From Henckelia pumila (taxonomy: Eukaryota > Streptophyta > Magnoliopsida > Lamiales > Gesneriaceae): 64,000 nucleotides of DNA. The stretch is from contig NC_133122.1 of NCBI RefSeq assembly GCF_033568475.1, positions 18,470,206-18,534,205 of the forward strand, given 5' to 3'. Position 1 is the stretch's first letter, and each line of letters starts with the position of its first letter. A program made the position numbers and the translations under genes. Of the stretch, positions 11,976 to 24,785 are shown piece after piece. The notes under the pieces are model-generated. The model did no database searches, was not told where the DNA came from, and saw nothing but the letters and a program-made list of their open reading frames with translations.

Positions 11976-12380
11976 TATCTAAAAACGATAATTTTCGTTA
12001 CTTTTGAATTAATTATTTTTCATTAATCAACATATATAGATATAATTATGATTGAATTTTAAAATATAGATAATATTGCAATTTGTAAAAAGAAACTACA
12101 GCTATTTTCGGAAAATTCAAAAAAATTGATCAATAAAGTTATATAATGAGGATATAATTTCATTGTTAAATAAAACTTCACGAAATCATCAATTAGAAGT
12201 TGATTAATATAAGTGTCTCAACTTAATTAATATAAATAAATATTAATATTACTCTGATGCACCCGTTGTGTATTTGCACAATCTGGTTTTTAACGAAAAC
12301 AAAAAAATAAAATAAATGGCAAAATTTAAAGGTAAGTGGCATTTGACTAAATAACAAACAGCAAAAGACATACGATATAA
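11976..12380. other. AT-rich spacer, nothing recognised
   Basis: This AT-rich stretch lies between the CACTA element and the tandem inverted-repeat elements. I see no gene, RNA gene or repeat structure in it. Confidence 0.5.
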
Positions 12381-12955
12381 GAGTCTTATAAGCTTATTAA
12401 AAACAGCTTATAAGCTGTTTTTGAAGCTTATAAGCTATCAGGTCTTATTCTAAAAATAATTTGTTAAAGTGTTTGGATGAACTTATTTTAAATAACTTAA
12501 ACATGTTGATGTGTTTGCTATAATAAGATTTTGTATTGTTGAAATTACCAAAAAGGATAACATACTATAAAAATAATTTAAATAGTAACATACATTTAAA
12601 AATATTTTTAAATTTATTATAAATATTAAACATATATTAAAAACATAAAATATTTTTAATTTTAATTTAGGAAAAAAAATTGATAAATTATGTATAAAAA
12701 ATGGACAGAGGGCGTTGTGAGAATTTAATAAAATATATAAGGATAATATGGTGAAGTAAAATATTAAAACAAGATATTTTTTAAAAAAAAGTACCCTCCC
12801 TTTAATTTTTTAAAAACAGCTTATAAGCTGTTAAACAGCTTATTTTGACAGCTTTTAAGTTGTTTGATAAAAAATTTGCCAAACAAAACTTAAAGAGCTT
12901 ATAAGCTCTGAAACAACTAATAAGTTGTTTTCAAGAGCTTATAAGCTCTTCCATT
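12381..12955. mobile_element. MITE-like element, copy A of a tandem pair
   Basis: Both ends are built of the palindromic word AGCTTATAAGCT. The left end reads CTTATAAGCTTATTAAAAACAG and the right end reads AAGAGCTTATAAGCTCTTCC. The AT-rich core has no coding capacity. Left and right end blocks are recognisably the same as those of copy B immediately downstream. Non-coding elements of this form are dispersed in plant genomes and are usually assigned to the hAT or Mutator-derived MITEs. The superfamily is not decided here. Confidence 0.65.
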
Positions 12956-12960
12956 GGTTA

Positions 12961-13840
12961 AACTTATTAAAAACAGCTTATAAGTTGTAGGAGTTTATAA
13001 GCTGTTTTAGGAGCTTATAAGTTGTTAGGTCTTATTTTAAAAATAAGCTGTTAAAGTGTTAGAATAAACTTATTTTAAACAACTTAAATATGTTGATGCG
13101 TTTGGCTTTACAAGATCTTTTTATTGTCAAAATTACCAAAATGGTATAATAATATGAAGGTGAAGTAAATATTATTTATATGCAAAAATAAATTTAAAAT
13201 TTTATGATAAATGTTAAAATTAAATAAAAACTATTTTATATTTTAATTTATATAAATCTTACACTATGAATTTTTTTAAAATAATATATGTATTATTTTA
13301 AAATTACTCAATAATATCTTGATAGTATAGCTTTTTTTTAATTATAAGAAAATGATAGAAAAAAATTATTTAAAATTATATATATTATTTTATATTTAAT
13401 ATATAAAAATTGTATGCTTTGATTTTTTTTTAAAATATTTAATGTTAAAATAGTATCTCGATAGTTTAGTTTTTTAAATTATAAAAAAATTATAGAACAA
13501 AACATTATTTTTTTGACCGAAAACAAAACATTATTTTAATATATATAACAAATTGATAAAGAAAACTATAATTGAATATATTATGAAATTGAAAAAAATA
13601 TATAAAAGGATAATATAAAAGGATAATAATGGGAAACAAAATATTAAAATAAGATATTTTCTTAAAAAGTAGGGGTGTATCTACTTTTTAAAAAATAGCT
13701 TATAAGCTGTCAAACAGCTTATTTTGACAGCTTATAAGCTGTTTTAAAAAAAAGTTACCAAACAGTTTTGGAGAGCTTAAAAGCTCCAAAACAGCTTATA
13801 AGTTGTTTTTAAGAGCTTCAAAGCTCACCCAAACACCTTT
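12961..13840. mobile_element. MITE-like element, copy B of a tandem pair
   Basis: This copy repeats copy A in the same orientation. It opens with CTTATTAAAAACAGCTTATAAG, carries the shared block AGGTCTTATT..AAAATAA..GTTAAAGTGTT, and ends with AGCTTATAAGTTG and GAGCTTCAAAGCTCACCCAAACACC. It is longer than copy A because of additional AT-rich core sequence near 13180-13560. It has no coding capacity. Confidence 0.65.
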
Positions 13841-14067
13841 TAAATAAGAAAATATATATGATCTAATGACTAAAAGAGAAGGAGATCACATGAAATAATT
13901 AACTAATTTGTATAATAATTTTGATTTTGTTGAGAATTAAATTAGATTATAAATTGATCTAAAATTTTACTAATTAATTGAAAAACAATTAATTAAAATG
14001 TTTTTATTATTATAATAATACGACAAGATAAGTGAAATACCGGAAATCACAATTATGAGTAAAATAT

Positions 14068-14274
14068 AGGGTCTGATTGGATTTGATAGATATTTTTTAA
14101 AAAAAATGTTTTTTTAAGCTACAATTTTTAACTTTTGAAAAAGTTCTAATTTTAACTTTAAAAAAATAATTTTTTAAGCACTTAAATGGTCACTCAAACA
14201 CCTTGTTTACAAAAAAAACATTTTTTTTTAAAAAAAATGATTTTCTAATCTAGCTTTTGAAACCAAACGGGGTC
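14068..14274. mobile_element. small hAT-like MITE, copy 1
   Basis: This element of about 207 bp has ends GGGTCTGATTGGATTT and AAACCAAACGGGGTC (reverse complement GACCCCGTTTGG). The internal words TTTTTAAGCTACAATTTTTA and TTAAGCACTT are shared with a second copy at 53464-53657. The GGGCCCGTTTGG-type terminus is common in plant hAT-derived MITEs. Confidence 0.6.
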
Positions 14275-17200
14275 GTTATCTGTATTCAGTTTAGTAGTCA
14301 ACTCTGTTTATCTTGAGAAAAAAACAACATTATATATGTTTTTCTTCTTATGTGAATTTTGTTATTTATAATTTTTTATACAATTATTATTAGTGTTATT
14401 ATTATTGTTGTTATTATTACCATTACTGGTTTTATTATTATTTCCGTAAAAATTTCCAACCATATCTCCCACGCTTATATAGTGTACAAATTGTAACATT
14501 TTTCACACGTTTTCATCAATTTTTTTCGTGTCACTAAACATTTCAACAAATTATCTAACATGACAATAACATACCAGTTGACCATGTATTTTCAATAATT
14601 TCGCCTGCCATTTTTCGATAATTCCTAGAAAAATTGTTCCTCAAAATAAACCTAACTAGGCAGAGAAGTAAATAAATAAAAAAATTTGTGTTTTCACAAA
14701 TGGATGTAAATATATATGTAATTTACTATACGTATATGAAACTAAAAATATTAGGAAAAGTTGATCAAAAGTAAAAACTATGAGCATTTTGGGCATCAAA
14801 CCAGTTAACCGACCTTGAAAGAAGCCCAAATAAATAAGCTATGGATCGTATCTTAATAATGGGCTTATGTTCAAATTTTTGGGTCCTAATGGGCCTTTTT
14901 ACTATTAGCATGGATGCACATGATAAGGGCGTATAAATTACAATACGTAGAATGTTTTTGGTTGTAATAGAAGACACAACTGAAAATTAATTAATGGAAG
15001 AAGTAAAGATTTCAATCATAAATAAAAATGTATACAAATAATTATTTTATAAACATAAATATATATATCTTTCAAACAAAAATAAATTGGATATTTTAAT
15101 TTTAGTAAAATGTAAATATTATTAAATATTAGAAAATCATTTCTGTTGAGAAATGAAAATATAATTAATGAAGGGCTCTCCCCATATAGCATGAAATTTA
15201 TGATATCTCGGAGAAATTACTTCAATAAAACAATATAGAATTTCTGTATAAATTTTTTTACCATGGAACTAGTAATCTTAAAACTTTTGACTGCCGTAAA
15301 TTTTGAATGTATAATAGATTATCGACCTATATTTATGTAGTGTTTGAAACCTCTAAAAATAAATTTTTATGATTTTTTTTTTCACAATTTTTTTTCAAAA
15401 TAAATTCATAATCACTTATTTTAAAAATTGCAAACAGTACTACCTTAATATTATTGTCTAAATTACTGGAGCATTGTGTGATATATACAAACAATATGAT
15501 TAAACAGTGATGTTAATTTGACGATATTCACAGATTTCGAATCATATGCATGACTTATGTTATAAATTAGTATTTATGATAAAATGATAAACACTCGGTC
15601 TCGTCTAACTTACTATCCAAAAATGTATTAATGCTTCGCTCATAGATTTTGAAGGCCGATTCATCGAATCATGTGTGCGAAAACGTTGGGAACGGGGGAT
15701 CGATGGATTGGAGAGCACCCGAGAGCTTACTGTTCGAAATGATATCATTTTTTTAAAAAGATAAATTTCTTTACTGCTGGTTATAATAAAGAAATCTAGC
15801 AGAATATACAATTATTCTTTTTCGAATAATATCTAGAGAGTGTAAATTAGTCAAAAAAATGTCAAATTTGTCACCGACCCTCAAGATTTTTAAAACAAGT
15901 AAAATAATTAATTGATGAAGCCTTTTGCTCTACTTTGATGCAAGTCAATGCAAGCTAAGAAATTTGTCTTGTTTCAAGCTTTTAGGTGGATGCCCATTAA
16001 ACTAAACTAGTCGCTGGCACACAAGTTAGTTGAATTATAGTGAAGGAATCAAAATATTAAAAATACGTACAATAAACAATATTACTTTTAAAAACTATAT
16101 TAATTAAAATAAATTAATTAATAATCGGCAAAAGTCAAATTAATTAAATAAATAATTTTCTCTCGCTTCAATTGAATCCATTCATTTTGTGTTTGTATGA
16201 AATAAAATTCATTAGTTTTTGTGGCATATATATATACTGATATACATAAACATAAATTAAATTGGTTTTATTGCCTAGCAACATAAGTGGTCGCGAAAAT
16301 TAGTTTGATAGCGATGCATTAACTTTTTCTATGAGTTGAATGAAGTACTTGATCATATTTTATTGCAAAAGTTGTAATTTTGGTCATATATACAAGTGTC
16401 TTAGTTTTATATATTGTTATATTTTAGTTTTAATCTATTATATATCTTTATTTTTTTCTTTGCTCTTTTTTAAACATGGTGATGATCGGACACGAACATG
16501 AGCCATATCATCACGGAATATTTCATGATACTTATTACCCCCATGATAGATCTAAGGGTGATCGTTCATCAATACTTGCGGGGTCCATTAAAAAATATTG
16601 ACCCCACATGTATTGATAAATGTAGAACGTTAGATGTATGTCAAGACATTGTCCATATATGTATGACCTCTCTAATAAAAACTTACCAAAATTTGAAAGA
16701 TTGAGAATTAGAACTTAATTTTGACAACATTGAAAGATGCAGATCGCTAAGACTTAATTAATTCTGAAAACAATATTGAGAACTAAAATTGATTCTATTT
16801 GCAAACTTATATATATATATATATATATATTATATTCTAAAGTCAAAATCTATTAGTTAACCTTTTAATTTGATTGATTAATTAAAAAATATTGCAAGCA
16901 TACCCATAATTTAAGAAGAAAGCTTAATTGTTAATTAATTAATTTCAATCATTTTGTCAAATAAAGGTTCCTTGGCAAACAGATTAAGACACAACAAGAG
17001 ATTAATCATGAAACCTAATTTGCGCCAACTTTGTTGAGAATATTAGTCAGTTTCGTGTCAAAATATATTTCTTAGTTTCAGTTTATACGATCACTTCTCT
17101 ATAACATATTCGTATTTGCGTAAATAATTTAAAACATATGTATAAATGCAATAATGGATAAATTTAGTGATATCAATTTTAAGAATTTTAAATTACTAAA

Positions 17201-17665
17201 AATAAAACTGTTGGATTAAGGGTGCACGATTATAGTACTACTATGATTGGTGATCTCCTGGAAGCTCTAGTGTGTCGACAAATTGCTAACATTGTGCTGC
17301 TTGATCTGGCTAGCTATGTGAGCCACAAAATAAGGACATCAGATCTTAACGAGTAATATTGTCTCTGCTGGGGACAAGACGGACGGTAGGAAAAAGATAA
17401 GGCTGATATCGGAGGAATATGAGACAACATAAGCAGTAAAGCACGCCCTCCCCGGATTTATGAACTTAACAACCCGACCGATCCGCGCTTCCAAAAGTAT
17501 AAAGAAATAAAGTTGTTTGGTAATATACATATACATATACATATACAAATACACACACATTTTTTTAATTTGAGCATGTGTACATATACATACATTTTTT
17601 TAATTTGAGCATGTGTATATATACATATATATTATACATGTGTACATATACATAAATATTATGGA
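14275..17665. other. intergenic, no gene recognised
   Basis: AT-rich sequence. Short open frames (for example 14765-14977 minus, 15605-15811 minus and 16498-16704 plus) show no family signature and look like chance openings. A (TA)n run lies at about 16808-16830. Confidence 0.5.
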
Positions 17666-17843
17666 TAATGCTAAAGGTACAACAAATATCGTGTACAACG
17701 ATATTTACAACATTTATATCATGATATTTGCTATTTTATCGCGATATTTTGTATTCAATTTATTGTGAGATTTTGATATATTTAATTTTTGTATTGTGTT
17801 GTAAGATTTGTTGTACAAAAATCGTTGTAAATGTAGCATTACT
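17666..17843. mobile_element. foldback (inverted-repeat) element, about 178 bp
   Basis: The left arm reads TAATGCTAAAGGTACAAC. The right arm in reverse reads TAATGCTACATTTACAAC, followed by further matching ACAACAAAT words. It has no coding capacity, consistent with a MITE. Confidence 0.5.
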
Positions 17844-18674
17844 CAAATATTATACATACACACACACATTTTTTTTAAAAAAAAACTTAATATATAATAG
17901 TAATTAGAAGGCATTTTTGGTAATATCACTATAAAATCCCATGTTTTAGGGATACGTAATATAGGTTTAGCGACGGCCATCTTTTCCAATCATTAATTAG
18001 CAATGGAAATACGTATTTCACTTTGGAATATATCATATATTTTTTTATTACCATAATACATAAAAATTAAAAGTAAAAAATAGTATGGATACATCCAAAT
18101 TCCAATGAACTCAAACATAATTTAGATGTAAGTGACTTTTCAAGAAATAAACTAATTTTAATGAACAAAATAAATAATAAAAGTATATATATACACACAC
18201 ACACATAAGTGCCGTTATACAATTCATTAAGAAGAAAAAAAATAAAAGAAACGCTATAATTATCTAATTTTTGGACTCGGCCGAATTAGAAAATTAGTGG
18301 GAAATTTATAATTATCACGTCGTATGAGAAAAAAATCTGTTTTTTTTAATATATTAAACAATAATTCGAAAGGTGTATTATTATTTGGATATGAAAAAAT
18401 TAAAAATATTCTTAATTATGATAAGATATTGATGTCTTTTTATTTTTATTTATTCCTATAAATAGTTAAAATTTGATCTTAACCTTTAAGTTTATGATTT
18501 TTTCACTTTTAGTATTTTATTTTGTGGTATGGGTGAATAATATCCAATATCACATCACCAGACCGTAAAAATAAGAAGAGAGGAAAGAAAGTTATCGGAC
18601 TAGGATCAGTATTTTTTGACTACTTATTGTACCAAAACTTTTATATATATATATATATATATAATTATATATAT

Positions 18675-18712
<38 letters not shown>
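17844..18712. other. intergenic, low-complexity, no gene
   Basis: AT-rich sequence ending in long (TA)n runs at about 18640-18712. No coding or RNA feature is supported. Confidence 0.5.
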
Positions 18713-18840
18713 ACTGTCCACCTATTATGTCCACCAATGATGTGGCGTTATTTTATTGGATGCGATAAATATGTGATAAATTGTAGGTCCAATAGAATAG
18801 TGCCACATCATTGGTGGACATGATAGTTGGACATGGTAGA
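18713..18840. mobile_element. hairpin element in a (TA)n run
   Basis: The left arm contains TGTCCACCAATGATGTGGC near 18740, and the right arm (18801-18835) contains its complement GCCACATCATTGGTGGACA. Outer arms also pair (ACTGTCCAC.. with ..GTTGGACAT). (TA)n runs flank both sides. No coding content. Confidence 0.65.
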
Positions 18841-18866
18841 AGAAACTCTATATATATATATATAGT

Positions 18867-19000
18867 CATGATCCACTGCACATCAATGTGCAGAGATTTT
18901 GTGTGCACCGCGGGATGTTCGCGCGAATATCTAAAAAAAAAAATCAGATGTTCACGCGAACATCACAGGGTGTACACAAAATCCCTGCACACGAAACAAG
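18867..19000. mobile_element. second hairpin element in (TA)n sequence
   Basis: The left arm (CTGCACATCAATGTGCAGAGATTTTGTGTGCACC..GATGTTCGCG) pairs with the right arm (CGCGAACATC..GGTGTACACAAAATCCCTGCA). (TA)n runs lie on both sides. It is unlike the 18713-18840 element in sequence but alike in placement. Confidence 0.6.
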
Positions 19001-20465
19001 ATTATATATATATATATATATATATACATGGACTTTGTGATCATGTATCCTTATACTGGAGAAACTTTATAATTTTTGTTTTTGAACAGGAATTAGTGTG
19101 CACGCAGTGTGCGTGCAAAGGAGATGAATATCAACAGATGATTTGCATGCATCACCAAATATCTGGTTTGCTTTAAATTGTTATGTTCTTTTGGACACAG
19201 TCCAACGTACAGGGCAAAACTAATTGGACTAATTACAATATATTGTGTTATATTAATTGGACTTGAGTACTTCAATTTAAGCATGAAATTATAGGTACTT
19301 AAGTCTAATTAGAGTAATAAAACAAGTGAGTGATCCCAATTATTTCTCAACTATATATTTATTTGCCTTTCGGTGTTAATATTTAATTAAATAGTTTCCT
19401 TATAATTAATCGAATTGCATGTGACACCAATTCAGCTATCTTTAATTAGCTAGATGGAACGAGTAGATACAACAGTTTTAATAGTAATTTTGAATAATGT
19501 ATACATATAGTTTTGATATATATGTTGTGTTCTCTTGTTGGACACCATGAGATGTTAATGTTAGCGTCGTGAAAATATTTAATACAATATGTTTTTCGAT
19601 ATATATATAAAACAATCGTCTCTATTGAAATTATTTGGGAGTGACGCTTGAGAAATCTGAACCACAAAATACAAGTAAAATTATTGGTATTCGATGTATC
19701 CACAAGGTAATTTCGTTGAGAAGGGGACAAACCAAACAAATTAATTAAGCAATTATGTTGATAGCATATCGAACAGAGGTCAAACTTTTTATAAAAATAC
19801 ATGCCATTACTATTTGACAGTCCAGAATTAATCATTATAATAAATTTTAATACTATATGTGGAACATGCATGTTATTATCATAAAATAACTTTATAATTT
19901 ATATTAATTAATAATTAAACAGTCGAATGATTGGACCTGCAAGTGTATCTGTCTTAAGTATCAAAATGGGGTATATAGCTTGATCAAGGTAAGTATTATT
20001 AAGATTGAGCTCGAGCTAATTGCAAATTTGATCATGTATATATGTTTGATGTGTTGTGATTTTAGTTTTTTATGTTATTAATTAGACTAGTTTTACGCAC
20101 CTTTTAATGTACCCTAATTCGATCTGATACCAAATTTCATATTTTGAGTATAACTAAGATCTATTTTGTAGATTACTATTAAGCTCGGCTGCTTAGAACT
20201 CCGAATTAGCTGAGCCTTTGGCAGCTATTTCTCTGATATTTTAATGTTTTCACAGACGAAGAAACTTCTTCCAATTAATTTATTTATTCAATTTGCATTA
20301 AATTTCTCAACTCTTTACACTACAACTTTTCATTTATATATATAGATTAACGGGTCTTGCATATAAAAGTATTTCAAATTGCTCTCTACAAACAATATTT
20401 ATTAATTTAATCTTAATTATATGTAACTTAAATATTAAACACACAACACGTACATATATATAATA
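19001..20465. other. intergenic, no gene recognised
   Basis: AT-rich sequence. The minus-strand frame at 19446-19871 is long for such sequence (141 codons) but has no recognisable domain and low-complexity residue use, so I do not call it a gene. Confidence 0.45.
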
Positions 20466-20778
20466 AGAAAAATTGCAAATTTGGTTCGATAATTTGGTCA
20501 CTTTGTGATTTTGGTGTCTTGTATGTTTTTAGATTCAGTTTTAGTCTTGCATGTTTCAATTTTTCGCGAATTTAATCATTTTTCATCGAAAATGCTTATG
20601 CGGCAATATACACGTCAGCTCCACATCAGCTGCAGTAGTGCCACATCAGCGCCACGTCAAAAAAGAATTAAAATTGCCAAAATAACAAAGATAGCGGATT
20701 AAAATTAAAATCTGACAACATAAAATATCGAAATCGTAAAATGACAAACATACGAGACAAAAAAATATAATGTTCCCT
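20466..20778. mobile_element. foldback element of the AATTGC-TTTGGT family, copy 1
   Basis: The left arm (AAAATTGCAAATTTGGTTCG.. CACTTTGTGATTTTGGT) pairs with the right arm (..AAATCGTAAAATGACAAACATAC). The centre holds CCACGTCAGC-like words (ACACGTCAGCTCCACATCAG..GCCACGTCA). Three related copies follow at 23.5, 24.5 and 25.2 kb. No coding content. This is a well-known kind of plant dispersed foldback sequence. Confidence 0.7.
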
Positions 20779-21017
20779 CTATAATAATATGCATGTATGG
20801 CGTGAATATGCATGTATATCAATAAATAACATATTTTAGTTTAATGATTAAAAAAATATCACATGGATGGAGTGGATGAATAAATAATTGGGGGGAAATT
20901 ATTGTATCAGCTAATGACTAAAGTTGGGATTAGATAAGATTAGACAAATTGATAATTGAAATTAGTGTACGTACTTTGACTTGTGCATATCTCTATCTCC
21001 ATTAGTAGATACTTCTA

Positions 21018-21030
21018 TTTATATATACGT
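21018..21030 (+). promoter_or_regulatory. possible TATA box of the MYB gene
   Basis: TATTTATATATACG lies about 180 bp before the MYB start codon, with a leader free of other features between. The region is AT-rich, so a chance match is possible. Confidence 0.35.
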
Positions 21031-21203
21031 ACAGTTTATTATATATATATATACATATATAAATATAATACACCATGTTGTACAAAGAACAAAGAACAAG
21101 TCTTCCAACACACACAAATCCATCTTCTAAAAGCATCGAGACTTTTTCTCCAAAGTGAAAACACCTTTCGATTTCATTTTCAAAAATAAAAAATAAAATA
21201 AAA

Positions 21204-22734
21204 ATGGGAAGAGCTCCATGTTGTGATAAAGCAAATGTGAAGAAAGGTCCATGGTCGCCTGAAGAAGACGCAAAACTCAAGGAATACATAGAGAAACATG
21301 GCACTGGAGGCAACTGGATTGCTCTCCCTCACAAAGCTGGTATGTATCTGTATGTGTTTCGGCTTTTTTCGAACAAAAAAATAGTCGAAAAGTGGAGCAT
21401 ATATCATGTTTTGTTGATATTTTGAAAAAAGTTAGATTCTTGCTAGGTTCGAGAGTTAGCATGTGAGTTTCATTTCATTGGTTTCTTGGTCTTTTTTGGG
21501 GTTTTTTTTTTAATTAATATGATTTCGCTAATTTTGCTGATTAATTAGATCTCAGAAGATGTGGAAAAAGTTGTAGACTGAGGTGGCTGAACTATCTCAG
21601 ACCTAATATCAAACATGGAGAATTCTCAGATGATGAAGATCGAGTCATTTGCAGCCTTTTTGCTAGCATTGGAAGCAGGTAGATCCACTCGATCGATCAC
21701 TCTAAACTTTCCGCATAAAGTAATTAGATAGTCAGTGTTTGACAAAGCATCTACGAAGAACGTCTCAACTTTTCCTTAACAAAATTTCGAGTTTTGTTAA
21801 GGAAAAGGTTATAATTGCTTCTTAAAAACTCGAAAATTTTGTTAATTAAAAGTCGAGATAAAAGTTCTTTCTCAAAAGCTCACTCAAACACTGCCCGCAT
21901 GAGTGGGATATAACTTGACGATGAGTTTTCGTAAATCTAGCGGTGTCAAACTCGACGTCGAATTTCGACTTTCCATATACATATATCTTGGACTTTAATT
22001 TAGGGTTCTTGATCATCATGGATTCGTTTGATTGATCATCATGCAGATGGTCAATAATAGCAGCTCAATTGCCAGGAAGAACAGACAACGACATCAAGAA
22101 CTACTGGAACACGAAGCTCAAGAAGAAAATCTTGGGGGTATCCAAATCCTACCAATTATCATCCAAAATAAACAACAATCTCATCCCACTAAACCCTTCA
22201 ATCTCTTCTTCATATCCATCTCTCCACACCCCATTTGAATACGCCAACAACACAACATATCCCACCAATATCTCCGAAGATATTAGGGTTTTCTCCACTG
22301 CTACCGATCATCCCATATCTTCAAATCCTTCCACCCATTCAGTATTCCAAGCTCAGAATCATGGGTTAATCTTGGGCTCAACGCAGTATGATATTCATGA
22401 AGTGAAAAATTACAACACTAATGCTACCAGTACCAACTATATCATGTTCGGAGGGGAAGCTAGCTGCAGCACTTCATCTGATGGAAGCTGCTCCAATGGC
22501 GAAAATTTGAATCTGCAGAAATATTTGTACAATAATGGGTTCGATGAAGGTGACCAGAAATTCTTGATTAGTAATCCTGGTGGATTTGGTGCTGATCTTG
22601 AGAACCCTTTGGATTACAGTACTATGGAGGAGATTAAGCAGCTGATTAGCAGTAACAGTAATGTTTGCAGTGATAATGTTAATTTATTTGTGGATGGAAT
22701 CAAGACAGAAGAGCAAGTGTTGTTGTATTACTGA
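21204..22734 (+). CDS. R2R3-MYB transcription factor, RAX/MYB36-like (subgroup 14)
   Basis: Three coding exons (21204-21339, 21549-21678, 22047-22734) join in frame to 317 residues. All four splice sites are GT/AG. R2 spans about residues 14-62 with tryptophans W17, W38 and W58. R3 spans about 65-113 with F71, W90 and W109. The opening [17 protein letters not shown], the [10 protein letters not shown] stretch in R2 and [18 protein letters not shown] at the end of R3 are hallmarks of the RAX1-3/MYB36/MYB68/MYB84/MYB87 group (tomato Blind). These nuclear DNA-binding regulators act in axillary meristem formation, root endodermis (Casparian strip) differentiation and related programmes. The C-terminal half is serine/asparagine-rich and acidic near the end. 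Intron positions are those usual for R2R3-MYBs. The junction of exons 1 and 2 gives Asp at residue 46, where this group, as I recall it, usually has Gly. Which member it is cannot be fixed from the sequence alone. Confidence 0.95.
21732..21893. mobile_element. MITE inside intron 2 of the MYB gene
   Basis: The left end (GTCAGTGTTTGACAAAGC) and right end (GCTCACTCAAACACTGC) form terminal inverted repeats. The arms continue with paired AAGTTCTTTCTC / AACTTTTCCTTAAC words. About 162 bp, non-coding. It lies wholly within the intron and should be removed by splicing. Confidence 0.7.
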
Positions 22735-23483
22735 CCAAATATTAATCTCATTTGAATTTCTTCTTGTTTAATTTTTAAATTTATTTATTTAAAAAAATTT
22801 CTATGTTCATATTCGTCGGCTATAATAATTGTGCAATTGAAACATACAATTTAAATTATTTGACTTACAGTATTATATTGCAACCTACTATAATTTTTGA
22901 TACACCGATAATAGTTCGAACTTACACTGTATAGTTTATAATTATAGGGATGTGATGTGTTACTTTACATTTTAATTGAAACTAAATGTGAAAATTAAAG
23001 AAAACATTATGCTATTTTTTTGTGCTTGAGATTGATGTGTATATATATAATATCTTACAAATATGAAAATCCGTGCAAGAATTATAATTAAGAGACTTGG
23101 CTCCACCACGAGGGGCAATCATCATTTTCTGCCAAATAACACGAAAGATAATGTTATTCTTTACATATAGTTTTCCGTGAATACATGATTATTAAAACAT
23201 GGAGAGAACTTTATTAGTTTATTTTTAAAAAAACAAACATGGAAATTAAGCTTTCAATGCATTTGGACTATGTGGTAATTTGAATCCCTGTTATTTATTT
23301 ATTACAACAATTATTATCTCACTAGTTATTTTATATCGGTTGATGCTAATTCTAATCTTAGTTCTCCGACAATCGTTCCTATAATTTAACACCGCCATGA
23401 ATTGTTTATTTTAATGATTGAGATGCATGAAAACATAATTTATTTCTAAAGTCCCTGTCGAGGATCAATTTAGATACTTTCTT
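22735..23483. other. 3' flank of the MYB gene, nothing further recognised
   Basis: AT-rich sequence that would include the 3' UTR of the MYB gene. I could not fix a polyadenylation site. Confidence 0.4.
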
Positions 23484-23760
23484 AGGGAAATTTGCATATT
23501 TGATCCTGTGTTTTATATTTTCATAGTTTTGGTGCTCTCTATTTTTCAAATTTCTGATTTAGTTTATTATATATGTGTTTTTTTTTTCAAGTTTAGTTAT
23601 TTTCTCGTGTGTGACTCTAATGTGTGCAGCAGTAGTACACTAGTACTACATTATACTACTCCCAACGGAAAAGACTAAAAAACACTAAGATTGAAATACA
23701 ACATAGAAACCAAAATTGTAAATAAATAAATAAAAATATAAGATTGAAAATGCAATTTCT
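23484..23760. mobile_element. foldback element, AATTGC-TTTGGT family, copy 2 (diverged)
   Basis: It begins AGGGAAATTTGCATATTTGATCC and ends GATTGAAAATGCAATTTC. The arms and length match the copies at 20.5 and 25.2 kb, but with more differences. Non-coding. Confidence 0.55.
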
Positions 23761-24501
23761 AGTTCAAAAAAAATGCAATTTCGTTTTTTTCTTCTCTTTT
23801 TTTTTTTCCGATACTAAAATCTAAACTATGCATGCCACGTAACTTTCACATTCCCAACATGCTTTTTTTTACAATATAATAATTACAAGATTTGTGTTTT
23901 CCACTATTTTTAAAAATAATTGTAAAAATACTTCTCTGAAAATCGAAATATTAAGAATTCGTGTTTTTTTTAAACCAAAAATAAATAAACATTCCATATT
24001 TCCGAAGGTTGCAATATGTCGTCCGTCTGCCCATATTAAAGTAAGCAATTAGCAATGTATCTTCTTCTAATTTTTAATAACAAGGGAATTAAATTTGAAG
24101 TGGCCGGGAACAAAATTGACTAGAAATGGTTGCGGTCAAAGAAAATAAATCCCACTAGGGGAACAAAGACTTTAGCAAATGGGAAATTGAAGTCTTCTTA
24201 ATTAATCATAAATTGAATAGATTCTCATTGGAAGCAGTCCACACCAAGACTCTCAGAAAAATGTGACCATGATAATTGATATATATAATTCCATATAAAA
24301 ATTATTGACCAAGTTCAGTTTACTTAAGGGAAACCCATAAAATTCTATGAGAAAATTAAATTTATATTGAAATTTTGATATGATCAAACATTTTAATTAT
24401 TTTTTAAAAAAAATAAGTGATTTTTTTTTAAAAAAAAATAGAGTTTTAGGATTATTAATGACCACCATTTCGATATATGCTTGAGGACTATTATTATATA
24501 T

Positions 24502-24785
24502 AGGAAAAATTGCACTTTTGAATATTTATATGTTTGTCTTATCACAATTTTACTTATATATTATTAAATTTCAGTCTTATCCCGCTATTTTTGTTTTTTT
24601 TAATACAGTTATACTCTTTTTTTTATGAGGTGATGTCGACGTACGTGATGTCACGTCAACATTACAATTAAAAATAAATAAAATTATAAAAAATTAAAAA
24701 ATACAAGATTAAAATTAAAATTTGATAATTCAAACCATCAAAATTACGAAAAAAAAAGACATACAACCAAAAATACAATTCCCCC
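24502..24785. mobile_element. foldback element, AATTGC-TTTGGT family, copy 3 (diverged)
   Basis: It begins AGGAAAAATTGCACTTTTG and ends AAATACAATTCCCCC, with the central GATGTCACGTCAACATTAC word corresponding to the CCACGTCAGC centre of copy 4. Non-coding and clearly older than copy 4. Confidence 0.55.

Noticed and set aside
17339-17560. Minus-strand frame in a GC-richer patch
   Set aside because: It runs into TA and CATA simple repeats and has no domain. It is more likely a repeat fragment.
19446-19871. 141-codon minus-strand open frame
   Set aside because: AT-rich low-complexity protein with no recognisable family, no neighbouring exon and no promoter or splice context. Openings of this size occur by chance in such sequence.
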